16,753 nucleotides of DNA from an uncultured Verrucomicrobiae bacterium (GCA_937927265.1 CALBCO010000031.1:1-16753), one strand, 5' to 3'. Shown: positions 7,239 through 15,242, counted from the first letter of the stretch. Made by a program: numbers and translations. Notes: a model not told the origin generated them from the letters alone.

Positions 7239-8960
7239 ATGAATCCATCAGCCATTGTTGAAAGTGGGCAGAACAGGATGAAACATGACATGAATCGGCG
7301 GAAGTTTTTAGAACAAGTGTTGCGCGGTGGCGTGGCGCTCGGATTGTCGCCGCTGCTGGCCTCGTGCGCCACGATGCGCCGCGGCGACTTGCGCGGCCGG
7401 CGGCCCAATATCGTCATGATCATGGTGGACGACATGGGCTACTCGGACATCGGCTGTTACGGCGCGGAGATTCGCACGCCGCACATTGACTGGCTGGCCG
7501 AGAACGGCGTGCGATTGACGCAGTTTTACGCCAATCCGGTGTGCACGCCCACGCGGGGGTCGTTGTTGACGGGCCGCTACGCGCACCAGGCCGGCGTGGC
7601 CACGAACAACACGTGGCCGTCGTACAATCCGAGTTTGACGGAAAAAGAGCATGAGCAAGTGTTGAAAACCCGTGGTAACAATTTTTGGCAGCACCACCAA
7701 TTCCCGGCCTACAACGTCCTGCGCACGGACACCTGCACGACCATCGGCCACGTATTGCGCGCGGCGGGTTATCAGACCTTCCTGTCCGGCAAGTGGCATG
7801 TCGGCGACGAGAAACGGTTCTGGCCATGCCACCAGGGATTTGATCGGTCGTTCGTGATGATCTGGGGCGGCGGCGGACACTTCAAACCGCCGTGGTGTCC
7901 GTATGCGCTGGACGATCAACCGTTCACCGAGTTCCCGGACGATTTCTACACCACCGATTACTTTTTCAAGTACGGCATGGAGTTCATCGAACGGCGCGAC
8001 CGCCACAAACCGTTTTTCCTCTATCTCTCGCCCTCCTCACCGCACGCGCCGTTCCAAGCATGGCCGGAGGACATCAAGAAATACGACGGCGTCTATGATG
8101 CCGGTTGGGACGAAATGCGACGGCAACGGTTGGCGAAACAGATCCGACTCGGCTTGTACCCGCCCGGCACGAAACTGCCGCCTCGCCACCCCGAACTGCA
8201 CGCATGGGAGGACGAAAAGAACAAGGCCAAAGCCGCCGATGCGATGGAAGTGGTCGCGGCGATGATTGATCGAATTGACCAAAAGGTCGGCGAGCTGATT
8301 TCGTTCCTGCGCGCGCGGGGCGAGTTGGAGAACACAGTGATCATGTTCTTCAGCGACAACGGCGGCGTACCAGCATCGCTCGACCGCGAGGCGTTTCATC
8401 CGTGGGGCGAGGCGCGCAGCGTGCCGTGCACGAAGACGAAAGGTTGGACGCACGAAGGCGGTATCCGGTCGCCATTGGTTGTGACATGGCCGGGACACTT
8501 GCCCACGGGCGTGATCAACACTCGCTACGCGGGGCACGTGATGGACATCCTGCCGACGTGTCTCGCACTTGCCGGCGGCCAATATCCGCGCGATCGCGAG
8601 CCGTTGGAAGGCGCGAGCCTGCTGCCGGCGTTGGTCAACCCGCAGTATGCGGCGCCGCGAACGTTGTGCTGGGAATTCAGCGGCAGCGGCGCGATTCGCG
8701 ACGGTGATTGGAAACTGGTGCGCGAGTTTGCCGACAACTATTTCGGGCGCGGCGACGCGAAGGAACGCATGGGCCGGTGGGAGTTATACAACGTCTGCAC
8801 TGATCCCGGCGAGATCCACAACCTGATTGAGCAGTATCCGGCGAAGGCACGCGAGTTGGAGGCGAAGTACTTCGCCTGGGAACAACGGGTCGGCGTCGTG
8901 CCCTACGAAACGATCCTCAAATTACGGGCGGAGTTCCGCGCCGCCGGCAGCAAACCCTAA
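7239..8960 (+). CDS. S1-family sulfatase, Tat-exported lipoprotein (S1_4-like)
   Basis: 573 residues from the ATG at 7239; ATGs at 7278 and 7290 are possible alternatives. The N-terminus carries a twin-arginine signal, NRRKFLEQ (R20, R21), a hydrophobic stretch and a lipobox LLASC with C43, predicting export folded and anchoring by lipid. The sulfatase domain has the metal-binding Asp pair VDD (D64, D65), the maturation motif CTPTR with C102 to become formylglycine, KWH (185-187) and SDNGG (D373, N374). Sulfatases of this kind remove sulfate esters from carbohydrates using a formylglycine nucleophile and calcium; the modifying enzyme is not in the window. The THEGGIRSPL segment and the RVGVVPYE C-terminus resemble the subfamily usually called S1_4 and closely match the leaderless sulfatase at 13569. 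It follows the propeller protein by 4 bases. Specific glycan unknown. Confidence 0.9.
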   Translation: MNPSAIVESGQNRMKHDMNRRKFLEQVLRGGVALGLSPLLASCATMRRGDLRGRRPNIVMIMVDDMGYSDIGCYGAEIRTPHIDWLAENGVRLTQFYANPVCTPTRGSLLTGRYAHQAGVATNNTWPSYNPSLTEKEHEQVLKTRGNNFWQHHQFPAYNVLRTDTCTTIGHVLRAAGYQTFLSGKWHVGDEKRFWPCHQGFDRSFVMIWGGGGHFKPPWCPYALDDQPFTEFPDDFYTTDYFFKYGMEFIERRDRHKPFFLYLSPSSPHAPFQAWPEDIKKYDGVYDAGWDEMRRQRLAKQIRLGLYPPGTKLPPRHPELHAWEDEKNKAKAADAMEVVAAMIDRIDQKVGELISFLRARGELENTVIMFFSDNGGVPASLDREAFHPWGEARSVPCTKTKGWTHEGGIRSPLVVTWPGHLPTGVINTRYAGHVMDILPTCLALAGGQYPRDREPLEGASLLPALVNPQYAAPRTLCWEFSGSGAIRDGDWKLVREFADNYFGRGDAKERMGRWELYNVCTDPGEIHNLIEQYPAKARELEAKYFAWEQRVGVVPYETILKLRAEFRAAGSKP

Positions 8961-9091
8961 CCCCGTGCTGCCTTTTTACAGGAGGACCAACGAAAAGGGA
9001 AATGGCGGCGGGCGTCAGGCGGATGAGCCTTGGGAGGTGCCGTTGCGAGTGGAGATTGCCGCGCCAGGGGGAATAGGCTACAACGCAAACC
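8961..9091. other. Intergenic gap with an orphan Shine-Dalgarno sequence
   Basis: This 131-base gap between two sulfatase-fold genes contains a perfect AGGAGG at 8980-8985 but no start codon at a usable distance; the nearest ATG (9002) is 16 bases away and opens only a 24-codon Arg-rich frame. The real start at 9092 has only a distant AGGGGGA about 20 bases upstream. No terminator hairpin is seen. The orphan site may mark a lost gene start. Confidence 0.35.
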
Positions 9092-10492
9092 ATGAAAATG
9101 ATCTTTATCATGTCCGATTCGTACCGGCGCGATCATCTGGGGATTTACAATCGCGCCGTCCACACGCCGAACCTCGCCCGGCTGGCCGGCACGTCGTGCG
9201 TGTTCGATCAGGCGTACGTCGGGTCGTTCCCGACGGGACCGAATCGGCGCGACGTGATGCTGGGCGCGGGGCAAGCGCCCGGTTGCGCGTTCAATTCGTG
9301 GAAAAACCTCGAAGCCAACGAGACACCGTTCGCTCACCGGCTGACGTACGAGGCCGGCATCTGCACCCAGATGATTACCGACGTCGCCAACCAGGTCACG
9401 CGCGGCGCCAATCTGATGAAGGGGTTTCAGTATTACCTCGTCAACCGCGGCCAGGAAGGCGACGGCTATTGGTGCGCGCAAGACGTGGAAGTGGCCTGTC
9501 GGCTGTCAAACGAGATTGTCCGCTACAGCGCGGGCACGTACGGCAATATCCAGTTGAACCGCGCCCACCGGCGGATCGAGGACGATTATTTCGCGCCCAA
9601 AACATTCCGGCTGGCGAGCGAATGGCTGGAGCAAAATTGGAAACGAAAAGATTTCCTTCTCTGGGTCGAGACGTTCGACCCGCACGAACCGTGGGACCCG
9701 CCGCAATACTACATTGACCGGTATGACCCGGGTTACACGGGCCGGGTGATCGAGTTCCCGCCGTACGGGTACTACCGGAAGCTCGGCATTACTGACCGCG
9801 AAGTGCGGCACCTCCAGGCCCGGTATGCGGGGGAATGCACGATGGTGGACTATGCGGTGGGGCGGTTGCTGGCGACGTTGGAGAAACTCAGCATCTTCGA
9901 TGACACGGCAATTATTTTCACCAGCGACCACGGCATCAATGCCGGCTTGCCCGGCGATGCCGGTCTGGTGGGCAAACCGTGGGTGATCGAGAAGGACAAA
10001 CAGGCGTGGCTGGTCGGCGGTTCGTTTGAATTGAAGAACCCACAATGGTTGCCGATGCGGACGGGCACGATGCGGTTACCCTTGCTGATCAAACTGCCCC
10101 GGCAAACCCGCGCCAAACGAATCAACCGCATCGCCCAGCCGTGGGACATGGCGAGGACGATTTTGGAGATGTTCGGTCTGAAGATACAGGCCGAAATGCA
10201 GGGCGAATCGCTCTTGCCGGTCATGCGCGGCCAGCGCGTCAAACCGCGGCCGCTCGCCTTCAATGGGCATTACCTCGGCAAGACGCACTTGGCGCAGGCG
10301 ATGAATGCCGACTGGATTTACAGTTGCTGGCCGACCGGCGAGGAACAACCGTGGCTGCTGGATTTGCGGCATGACCCGGCACAGTTGCACAACGTCGCCA
10401 GCAAACATCCCGAGATCTGCCGGCGATTGCACGACGCCGTGGCTCGATTCGACCCGCAACCGTTCCAAGGCGTGAACAACCCCTGGCGGTAA
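9092..10492 (+). CDS. Sulfatase-fold (alkaline phosphatase superfamily) hydrolase with Thr in place of catalytic Cys, cytoplasmic
   Basis: 466 residues. The frame has a stop at 9074-9076, so no signal peptide can be upstream; ATG 9092 or 9098 begins directly at strand 1 and the protein is predicted cytoplasmic. Fold landmarks: IMSDSYRRDHLG with metal ligand D9 and D14, PNLARLA, ETFDPHEPW, SDHG (D279, H280), GKPW and a sulfatase-type C-terminus (LLPVMRG, DLRHDPAQLHN). At the maturation motif it reads FPTGPNRRD, so T48-G-P-N-R52 occupies the place of C-x-P-x-R. It therefore cannot make formylglycine. Thr or Ser is the nucleophile in phosphodiesterase and phosphatase members of this superfamily, so a phosphoester or phosphonate substrate, or a non-catalytic role, is more likely than classical sulfatase action. 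It ends the first gene group, facing the AraC-type regulator. Annotation simply as a sulfatase would be misleading. Confidence 0.8.
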   Translation: MKMIFIMSDSYRRDHLGIYNRAVHTPNLARLAGTSCVFDQAYVGSFPTGPNRRDVMLGAGQAPGCAFNSWKNLEANETPFAHRLTYEAGICTQMITDVANQVTRGANLMKGFQYYLVNRGQEGDGYWCAQDVEVACRLSNEIVRYSAGTYGNIQLNRAHRRIEDDYFAPKTFRLASEWLEQNWKRKDFLLWVETFDPHEPWDPPQYYIDRYDPGYTGRVIEFPPYGYYRKLGITDREVRHLQARYAGECTMVDYAVGRLLATLEKLSIFDDTAIIFTSDHGINAGLPGDAGLVGKPWVIEKDKQAWLVGGSFELKNPQWLPMRTGTMRLPLLIKLPRQTRAKRINRIAQPWDMARTILEMFGLKIQAEMQGESLLPVMRGQRVKPRPLAFNGHYLGKTHLAQAMNADWIYSCWPTGEEQPWLLDLRHDPAQLHNVASKHPEICRRLHDAVARFDPQPFQGVNNPWR

Positions 10493-10667
10493 ATTGGCCA
10501 CTTTGCTGGCTTGGCGGGTGCATTGGCTACGATCATGCGCGACCGACGACATTTGCACTGCGGGTTTTTGGCTATTGTCTCGCGGCATAGTGGCCCAGAG
10601 TGAATCACTCAATCCACGAGAACCAGAAGCCGGCTTCGGTAAATCTCCCGATGTTCGAACGACGGGG
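10493..10667. other. Convergent intergenic region with two small palindromes
   Basis: This 175-base gap separates the ends of two converging genes. It contains GAGTGA-A-TCACTC (10598-10610) and the 12-base perfect palindrome GAAGCCGGCTTC (10626-10637). Neither is followed by a T-run on either strand, so they are not convincing intrinsic terminators, but transcription from both sides should end here. Confidence 0.4.
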
Positions 10668-11546
10668 TCACTGACGGGTGGCTAGGGAAAGAATTTGCTG
10701 CCGCAGACGCGCCGGCGACTGCCCGAAATAACGTTTGAAGGCCTTGGAGAGGGCAAAGGCGTCGGCGTACCCGGTGAGTTCGGCGATGTGGCCGAGGGTG
10801 AATTGCCTTTCCAACACATGGCCGCGCGCGGCTTCCATGCGCATCCGCAGGAGAATGCGATGGGGTGTCTCGCCGTAATGCGTTTGGCAAAGCCGGTGAA
10901 AATGCGGCGTCGAGACGCCGAGGGCGGCGGCCAGCCGGGGAATTGTCCATTTCGTTCCCAGGTTGGCGGCGACCCGCGCCCAAAGGTCGTGCAAGCTGCG
11001 CACCCACAATTCCCGGCCCCGGGCGAACTCCAATCGCCGGTCCAGAAAAACCGCCAACGCACCGGCGTAGTGCGCGCCGATCACCGCATGATCCGGATAG
11101 TGCGGGCCGTGCGCTTCATGGAACAACCCTTCGACACAGTGGAAAATGCGGTGCGCTTGCCCAGCCGGGATTTCCCGCGGCACGGTGCCGGTCAGATGTT
11201 CCCATCGGCCGGTGGGTTTCAGTGCGACGCGGAATCCCCGCCACGGCCGTTTCCCGCCGCGCCAATCCACTGTCAAACCGGCCGGCAGCAGCCACAGTTG
11301 GCCCGCCCGCAACGCGAATCGCGTCCCACCGGATTGGAGGATGCTGTGGCCCTGGGCCGTGTAGATCACCCAGTGATTTCGCAGCCGGTGTCGCTGGCGC
11401 CAGGCCGTGCGACTGTGCAGGAGGGCGACCTGAGTCACCTCACGGTCGCGGAGGATCTGCGCGCCGGCAAATCCAGCGGGTACAAGTTGCTCGGTCGGAC
11501 CGGCAACAACCTGGCTTGGTTTCGCACGGGTCATCGGCAGAGGCAA
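10668..11546 (-). CDS. AraC-family transcriptional regulator
   Basis: 292 residues if translation starts at TTG 11546, with GGAG eleven bases upstream; an ATG four codons later (11534) is the alternative, though it lacks a spaced ribosome site. The N-terminal part (about 20-170) has the pattern of a cupin-like ligand-sensing domain: HWVIYTAQGHSIL, then LRAGQLWLLPAG. The C-terminal 95 residues are a double helix-turn-helix: WTIPRLAAALGVSTPHFHRL as the first helix pair, and IAELTGYADAFALSKAFKR followed by FGQSPARLR as the conserved AraC signature. Length is normal. It is transcribed away from the GH101-like gene, only 59 bases off, and converges on the first gene group, so it probably senses a sugar product and activates one or both groups. 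The ligand and binding sites are not visible from sequence. Confidence 0.9.
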   Translation of the reverse strand: MPLPMTRAKPSQVVAGPTEQLVPAGFAGAQILRDREVTQVALLHSRTAWRQRHRLRNHWVIYTAQGHSILQSGGTRFALRAGQLWLLPAGLTVDWRGGKRPWRGFRVALKPTGRWEHLTGTVPREIPAGQAHRIFHCVEGLFHEAHGPHYPDHAVIGAHYAGALAVFLDRRLEFARGRELWVRSLHDLWARVAANLGTKWTIPRLAAALGVSTPHFHRLCQTHYGETPHRILLRMRMEAARGHVLERQFTLGHIAELTGYADAFALSKAFKRYFGQSPARLRQQILSLATRQ

Positions 11547-11605
11547 GTTTTGGACATCTCCACGATACAGTCAACCATGTTCAATCTGAAGAGGGATTGG
11601 TGAGA
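11547..11605. promoter_or_regulatory. Divergent promoter region between regulator and GH101-like gene
   Basis: This 59-base gap separates two divergent genes, so both promoters and any AraC-type operator must lie in or overlap it. On the plus strand GAGGG (11591-11595) lies ten bases before the ATG at 11606. On the minus strand GGAG sits before the TTG start. I could not pick a convincing -35/-10 pair on either strand; the call rests on gene orientation. Confidence 0.45.
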
Positions 11606-13516
11606 ATGAAGCCCATGACTATGACGCATTCGTCCATTGCTGATGTAATTTTGGATCTGGAAAACGAACATCTGCGCTTCGTCCTGCGGGCCGATGCCAG
11701 CAGCGCCATCACGGTCAAAGCCACAGGCATTGTCTGGCGGCAAGGGCCGGTTGCGATTCAGGAGGACGGCGATTTCGATCAACACCTCGGCTGGGTGCGC
11801 CGCGACCGGCCGAGTTTCACCCTTTATCCAGGCCGGTTCGCAGCGCGGCGCGAGGCTGACCTGATCCACTTCGAAATGACCAGCTCGCCCGGCGCGCGGC
11901 GGCGGGGATCGTTCTGTTGCCGCTACCGGCTCGATGGACCATGGCTCGAACTGGAGCTGACGCGCATTGACGACAGCCTCCCCAGCTTGGTGTTTCCGAC
12001 GCCGTTCGAGAGCGACGCGCTGCTCGTGCCCTCGGCCGACACGATTTGGCGCGAACGCGCTCGCAACGATGTGTTCCGGGCAAGCAAATGGGAGTGGCAT
12101 TTTTTCCGCAACCCGCATTGGAACATGCGTTGGTTTGGCGGGTTGCGCGGGCCGGCGGAGCGACACGGCTGGATCGCTATCGTGAGCGAGGGTTACGAGG
12201 ATGCGGGCGTGCTGGCGAGCGGGGTGTTCGCCGCGCCGGTCTGGATGCGGTCGCTGGATACTTGGCAGACGCGGCGCAAAGTGCGGTATGGATTCACCAC
12301 CAACGGATATGTCGGGCTGGCAAAGTTGTTCCGTGGCTGGGCACAGGAGTCGGGTTTATGGGGCGTGTCGTTGCGGGAGAAACTCGACGCGACTCCGAAT
12401 CTGGCGTGCATGATCGGAGGCCGGAAAATCCGCATGACCTTGGCGTACCGCCGCGTGCCGCGCCGCTACGAAGACATCTGGGACAAGGTGCCCGCAGGGC
12501 TGCCGCCGGAAGGTGAACTGGTGGTGAACCTGGATTTCCGCGCCGCCAGGAGGTTAGCCGACTCCATCAAGGCCGCCGGTATGAAAAAAGGAGTGTTCAA
12601 ATACGGCGGCTGGGGCAAAGGCGGGTATGACGAAAGGCATCCAGACATCTGGCCGCCGGAGGTCGCGCTCGGTTCGCTGGCGGAGTTCACCGCCTTGTGC
12701 CGAGAAGACCCACCCTATTTGACCTGCCTGCATGATAACTATTACGACGTGTATGAACAGTCACCTGGGTTTCCTGCAGGCACATGCAAGGATCCGGCAG
12801 GACATCCGATGCGTGTGGGCTACTGGCATGGCGGACAAGCGTACGCCGCCAACTCCCGCGAGATGTACCCGCACGCGGTGGCCAACGCCCGTCGCATGTG
12901 GGAGGCCGGCTGTCGCAGCCATTACTTTGACACGTTCGCGTTTCTCTCGCAGTCCTTTGAACCGGGTAACACACTGACCCGAACCGAAGACCGCGAGTGG
13001 AAAAACCGCATTTTTGACGCAAGTCAGGATTTGGGCTTGATCGTTGGCAGCGAGAGCGGCTGCGATTTCTATGTGGCCCACACACATTGGTCGCCGAAGG
13101 GAGTCTTCACGTTGGCCGGGGGACGGGTGCCGCTTTGGTCGCTGGTGTTCCACGACGCCCATCTGGGAATGCGGGGCGTCAACGCTGGCCCGCTGGATGA
13201 TCCTGCGGCGCTGGCAACCAACACGCGGCGGCGCCTGCTCGAAAACATGTTACAGGGATTCGGCACGACATTTGTTTTCAACTCGTTTGCTGAATGGGAA
13301 GCCCAGAAAGAGTTGTTTGGCTCCACATTCTTCGCCGATCGGTGGCATGAAGAAGTGGCCTTGAGCGAAATGATTGACCACCAGATCCTCAGTGAGGACG
13401 GCGCGGTGCGGCGAACCGTCTTCGCCAATGGGCGAGCCATCACGGCGAATCTCGCCGACAGTCCGCGGGAGAGCCAAGCCGGCACGCTGGCCGCGCTCGA
13501 ATATCGCCTCGATTAA
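11606..13516 (+). CDS. DUF5696/GH101-like glycosidase, no signal peptide
   Basis: 636 residues from ATG 11606, preceded by GAGGG; a longer open frame upstream overlaps the regulator gene and is not used. Residues about 10-280 look like the N-terminal beta-supersandwich seen in GH101-type enzymes (WFGGLRGPAERHGWIAIV). The barrel follows: KYGGWGKGGYDERHP, LHDNYYDVY (D377), GYWHGGQAYAANS, HYFDTFAF with D442, and VGSESGCDF with E483, then SLVFHDAHLGMRG. The order of an Asp on one strand and a Glu about 40 residues later fits the nucleophile and acid/base arrangement of GH101/GH129-type retaining alpha-glycosidases, and the segment patterns match the DUF5696 family. No Sec or Tat signal is present, so it should act on imported oligosaccharides. 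Related enzymes release alpha-linked GalNAc-containing glycans, but the substrate here is not established. It leads the second gene group, 52 bases before a sulfatase. Confidence 0.7.
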   Translation: MKPMTMTHSSIADVILDLENEHLRFVLRADASSAITVKATGIVWRQGPVAIQEDGDFDQHLGWVRRDRPSFTLYPGRFAARREADLIHFEMTSSPGARRRGSFCCRYRLDGPWLELELTRIDDSLPSLVFPTPFESDALLVPSADTIWRERARNDVFRASKWEWHFFRNPHWNMRWFGGLRGPAERHGWIAIVSEGYEDAGVLASGVFAAPVWMRSLDTWQTRRKVRYGFTTNGYVGLAKLFRGWAQESGLWGVSLREKLDATPNLACMIGGRKIRMTLAYRRVPRRYEDIWDKVPAGLPPEGELVVNLDFRAARRLADSIKAAGMKKGVFKYGGWGKGGYDERHPDIWPPEVALGSLAEFTALCREDPPYLTCLHDNYYDVYEQSPGFPAGTCKDPAGHPMRVGYWHGGQAYAANSREMYPHAVANARRMWEAGCRSHYFDTFAFLSQSFEPGNTLTRTEDREWKNRIFDASQDLGLIVGSESGCDFYVAHTHWSPKGVFTLAGGRVPLWSLVFHDAHLGMRGVNAGPLDDPAALATNTRRRLLENMLQGFGTTFVFNSFAEWEAQKELFGSTFFADRWHEEVALSEMIDHQILSEDGAVRRTVFANGRAITANLADSPRESQAGTLAALEYRLD

Positions 13517-13530
13517 ATCGCTCACAATTC

Positions 13531-13546
13531 CCAATATGCCAATATG
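13531..13546 (+). repeat. Tandem direct repeat of eight bases
   Basis: CCAATATG occurs twice head to tail in the 52-base gap between the GH101-like gene and the leaderless sulfatase. It is AT-rich against a GC-rich background and lies just upstream of the sulfatase start. It could be a chance duplication or part of a regulatory site; no other copies were noticed in the window. Confidence 0.35.
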
Positions 13547-13568
13547 AAGGGCATGAGAGACCAAGACG

Positions 13569-15242
13569 ATGAAACCCGATCTGTCAAAACCCAATATCCT
13601 GATCATTCTCGCGGATGATTTGGGGTATTCCGACCTCGGTTGTTACGGCGGGGAGATTGAAACGCCCAACCTCGACGCACTGGCGGCCGACGGGCTGCGG
13701 TTCACCCAGTTCTGCAACACGCCGCGGTGCAGTCCGTCCCGCGCCAGCCTGCTGACCGGGCTGGCGCCGCATCAGTGTGGCATCGGCGTGCTCACGGGCC
13801 GGTTCGGCGAGGGCGATTACGAAGGGAACCTGAACCGCCGTTGTGTCACGATGGCCGAAGTGCTCGGCGCGGCAGGCTACCGGTGTTACATGACCGGCAA
13901 ATGGCACCTCACCGATCACGATTGTTTCGATGCGCCCAACGGGTCGTGGCCGACCGAACGCGGATTTCATCATCACTACGGCTCGCTCGGCGGCGCGGAC
14001 TCGTATTATTGGCCGAAGTTTTTCTATCGCGACCAGCAGCGACTCACCGTGGCGGCAACCGAAGATTTTTATTACACCGACGCCATCAGCGACGAGACCG
14101 TCCGGTTTCTCCACCGCCACGCGGTGGAACATCGCGGCACGCCGTTCTTTCAATACGTCGCATACACCGCGCCGCACTGGCCGTTGCACGCCCGCCCCGA
14201 AGACATCGCCAAATACGCCGGACGGTTCGACTGCGGGTGGGACCGGTTGCGCGCGGAACGGCTCGCACGGATGATCCAACTCGGTGTTGTCGCGCCCCAC
14301 TGCCAACTCTCGACGCGCGACCCGGCCGTGCCGGCGTGGGACAACGTGTCCGCTGACGAGAAAGTCTGGCAAGCACGGCGGATGGAAGTGTATGCCGCCC
14401 AAGTTGATTGTATGGATCAAGGCATCGGCCGGATCGTGCGCGCGCTGAAGGAAACCGGTCAATGGGACAACACATTACTGATGTTTCTCTCCGACAACGG
14501 CGCCTGCGCCGAAGAACCACCCCCGAACGCCAGCGCCGGCCGTTGGCAACAGGCGTTCACCCGCGCGGGCGCGCCGGTGCGGTTTGGCAATGATCCCGCG
14601 ATTCGGCCCGGCCCTGAGGACACGTTCCAGTATTACGGCGTGCCGTGGGCCAATGTCTCGAACACACCGTTCCGCATGTACAAGCACTGGACCTACCGGG
14701 GCGGCATCGCCACGCCGTTCATCGTGCACTGGCCAGCCGGAGTGGCGGCACGGGGCGAACTGCGGTCCCAGCACGCCAGCTTGCCGGACATCATGGCCAC
14801 GGTACTCGACATCACCAAGGCCGCGTACCCTACCGGGATTGCCCGTGGCGAGGGCACAAGTCTGCTCCCCGCCTTCCGCAACCAGCCGTTGCCGGAGCGA
14901 TTGATGTTTTGGGAACACGAAGGCAACGCCGCTGTCCGCGATGGCAATTGGAAACTCGTGCTCAACTTCGGCGCGTCACCCACCGGCAAACGTTACGAAA
15001 GCGCCGAACGCGGCGACTGGGAGCTGTACAACACCGCCGCCGATCCCGCCGAACTGCGCAACATTGCCTCCCAGCATCCCGACCGCGTGCAACAAATGAA
15101 AGCCGCGTGGGAACAGTGGGCGCAACGCGTCGGCGTCATCCCGCGCGAGCAATGGCTGGCGGCCCACCGGCGAAATCAGGAAAAAGGCACAACAAACGGA
15201 GCGTCCAAACAGGCAAGTCAACGAGGAAAAGTGTCGCGATGA
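13569..15242 (+). CDS. S1-family sulfatase, S1_4-like, predicted cytoplasmic
   Basis: 557 residues. An in-frame stop at 13554-13556 rules out a longer N-terminus, and the protein enters strand 1 at once (KPNILIILADDLG, metal ligands D16 and D17), so no export signal exists. The maturation motif is canonical CSPSR with C54, followed by ASLLTG; GKWHL, SDNGA and KHWTYRGGIATPF are further family blocks. Such enzymes hydrolyse carbohydrate sulfate esters after Cys is converted to formylglycine. The S1_4-like features are shared with the Tat sulfatase at 7239: a KYxGxxDxGWDxxRxxRLA block and a QRVGVxPxE C-terminus occur in both. A cytoplasmic location implies desulfation of imported oligosaccharides, matching the leaderless GH101-like neighbour upstream. 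The C-terminal tail after about residue 535 is Lys/Gln/Ser-rich and probably disordered. Its stop overlaps the next start. The ribosome site is weak (GAGA). Confidence 0.9.
   Translation: MKPDLSKPNILIILADDLGYSDLGCYGGEIETPNLDALAADGLRFTQFCNTPRCSPSRASLLTGLAPHQCGIGVLTGRFGEGDYEGNLNRRCVTMAEVLGAAGYRCYMTGKWHLTDHDCFDAPNGSWPTERGFHHHYGSLGGADSYYWPKFFYRDQQRLTVAATEDFYYTDAISDETVRFLHRHAVEHRGTPFFQYVAYTAPHWPLHARPEDIAKYAGRFDCGWDRLRAERLARMIQLGVVAPHCQLSTRDPAVPAWDNVSADEKVWQARRMEVYAAQVDCMDQGIGRIVRALKETGQWDNTLLMFLSDNGACAEEPPPNASAGRWQQAFTRAGAPVRFGNDPAIRPGPEDTFQYYGVPWANVSNTPFRMYKHWTYRGGIATPFIVHWPAGVAARGELRSQHASLPDIMATVLDITKAAYPTGIARGEGTSLLPAFRNQPLPERLMFWEHEGNAAVRDGNWKLVLNFGASPTGKRYESAERGDWELYNTAADPAELRNIASQHPDRVQQMKAAWEQWAQRVGVIPREQWLAAHRRNQEKGTTNGASKQASQRGKVSR

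Noticed and set aside
9002..9076. 24-codon ORF as a leader peptide after AGGAGG
   Set aside because: Spacing of 16 bases is too long and the peptide is Arg-rich without attenuator structure.
10865..11605. N-terminal extension of the GH101-like gene by 247 codons
   Set aside because: It overlaps the AraC regulator on the other strand and has low-complexity composition; the ATG at 11606 has its own ribosome site.
14645..15238. N-terminal extension of the secreted sulfatase by 198 codons
   Set aside because: It is an alternative frame of the preceding sulfatase; the signal peptide begins at 15239.
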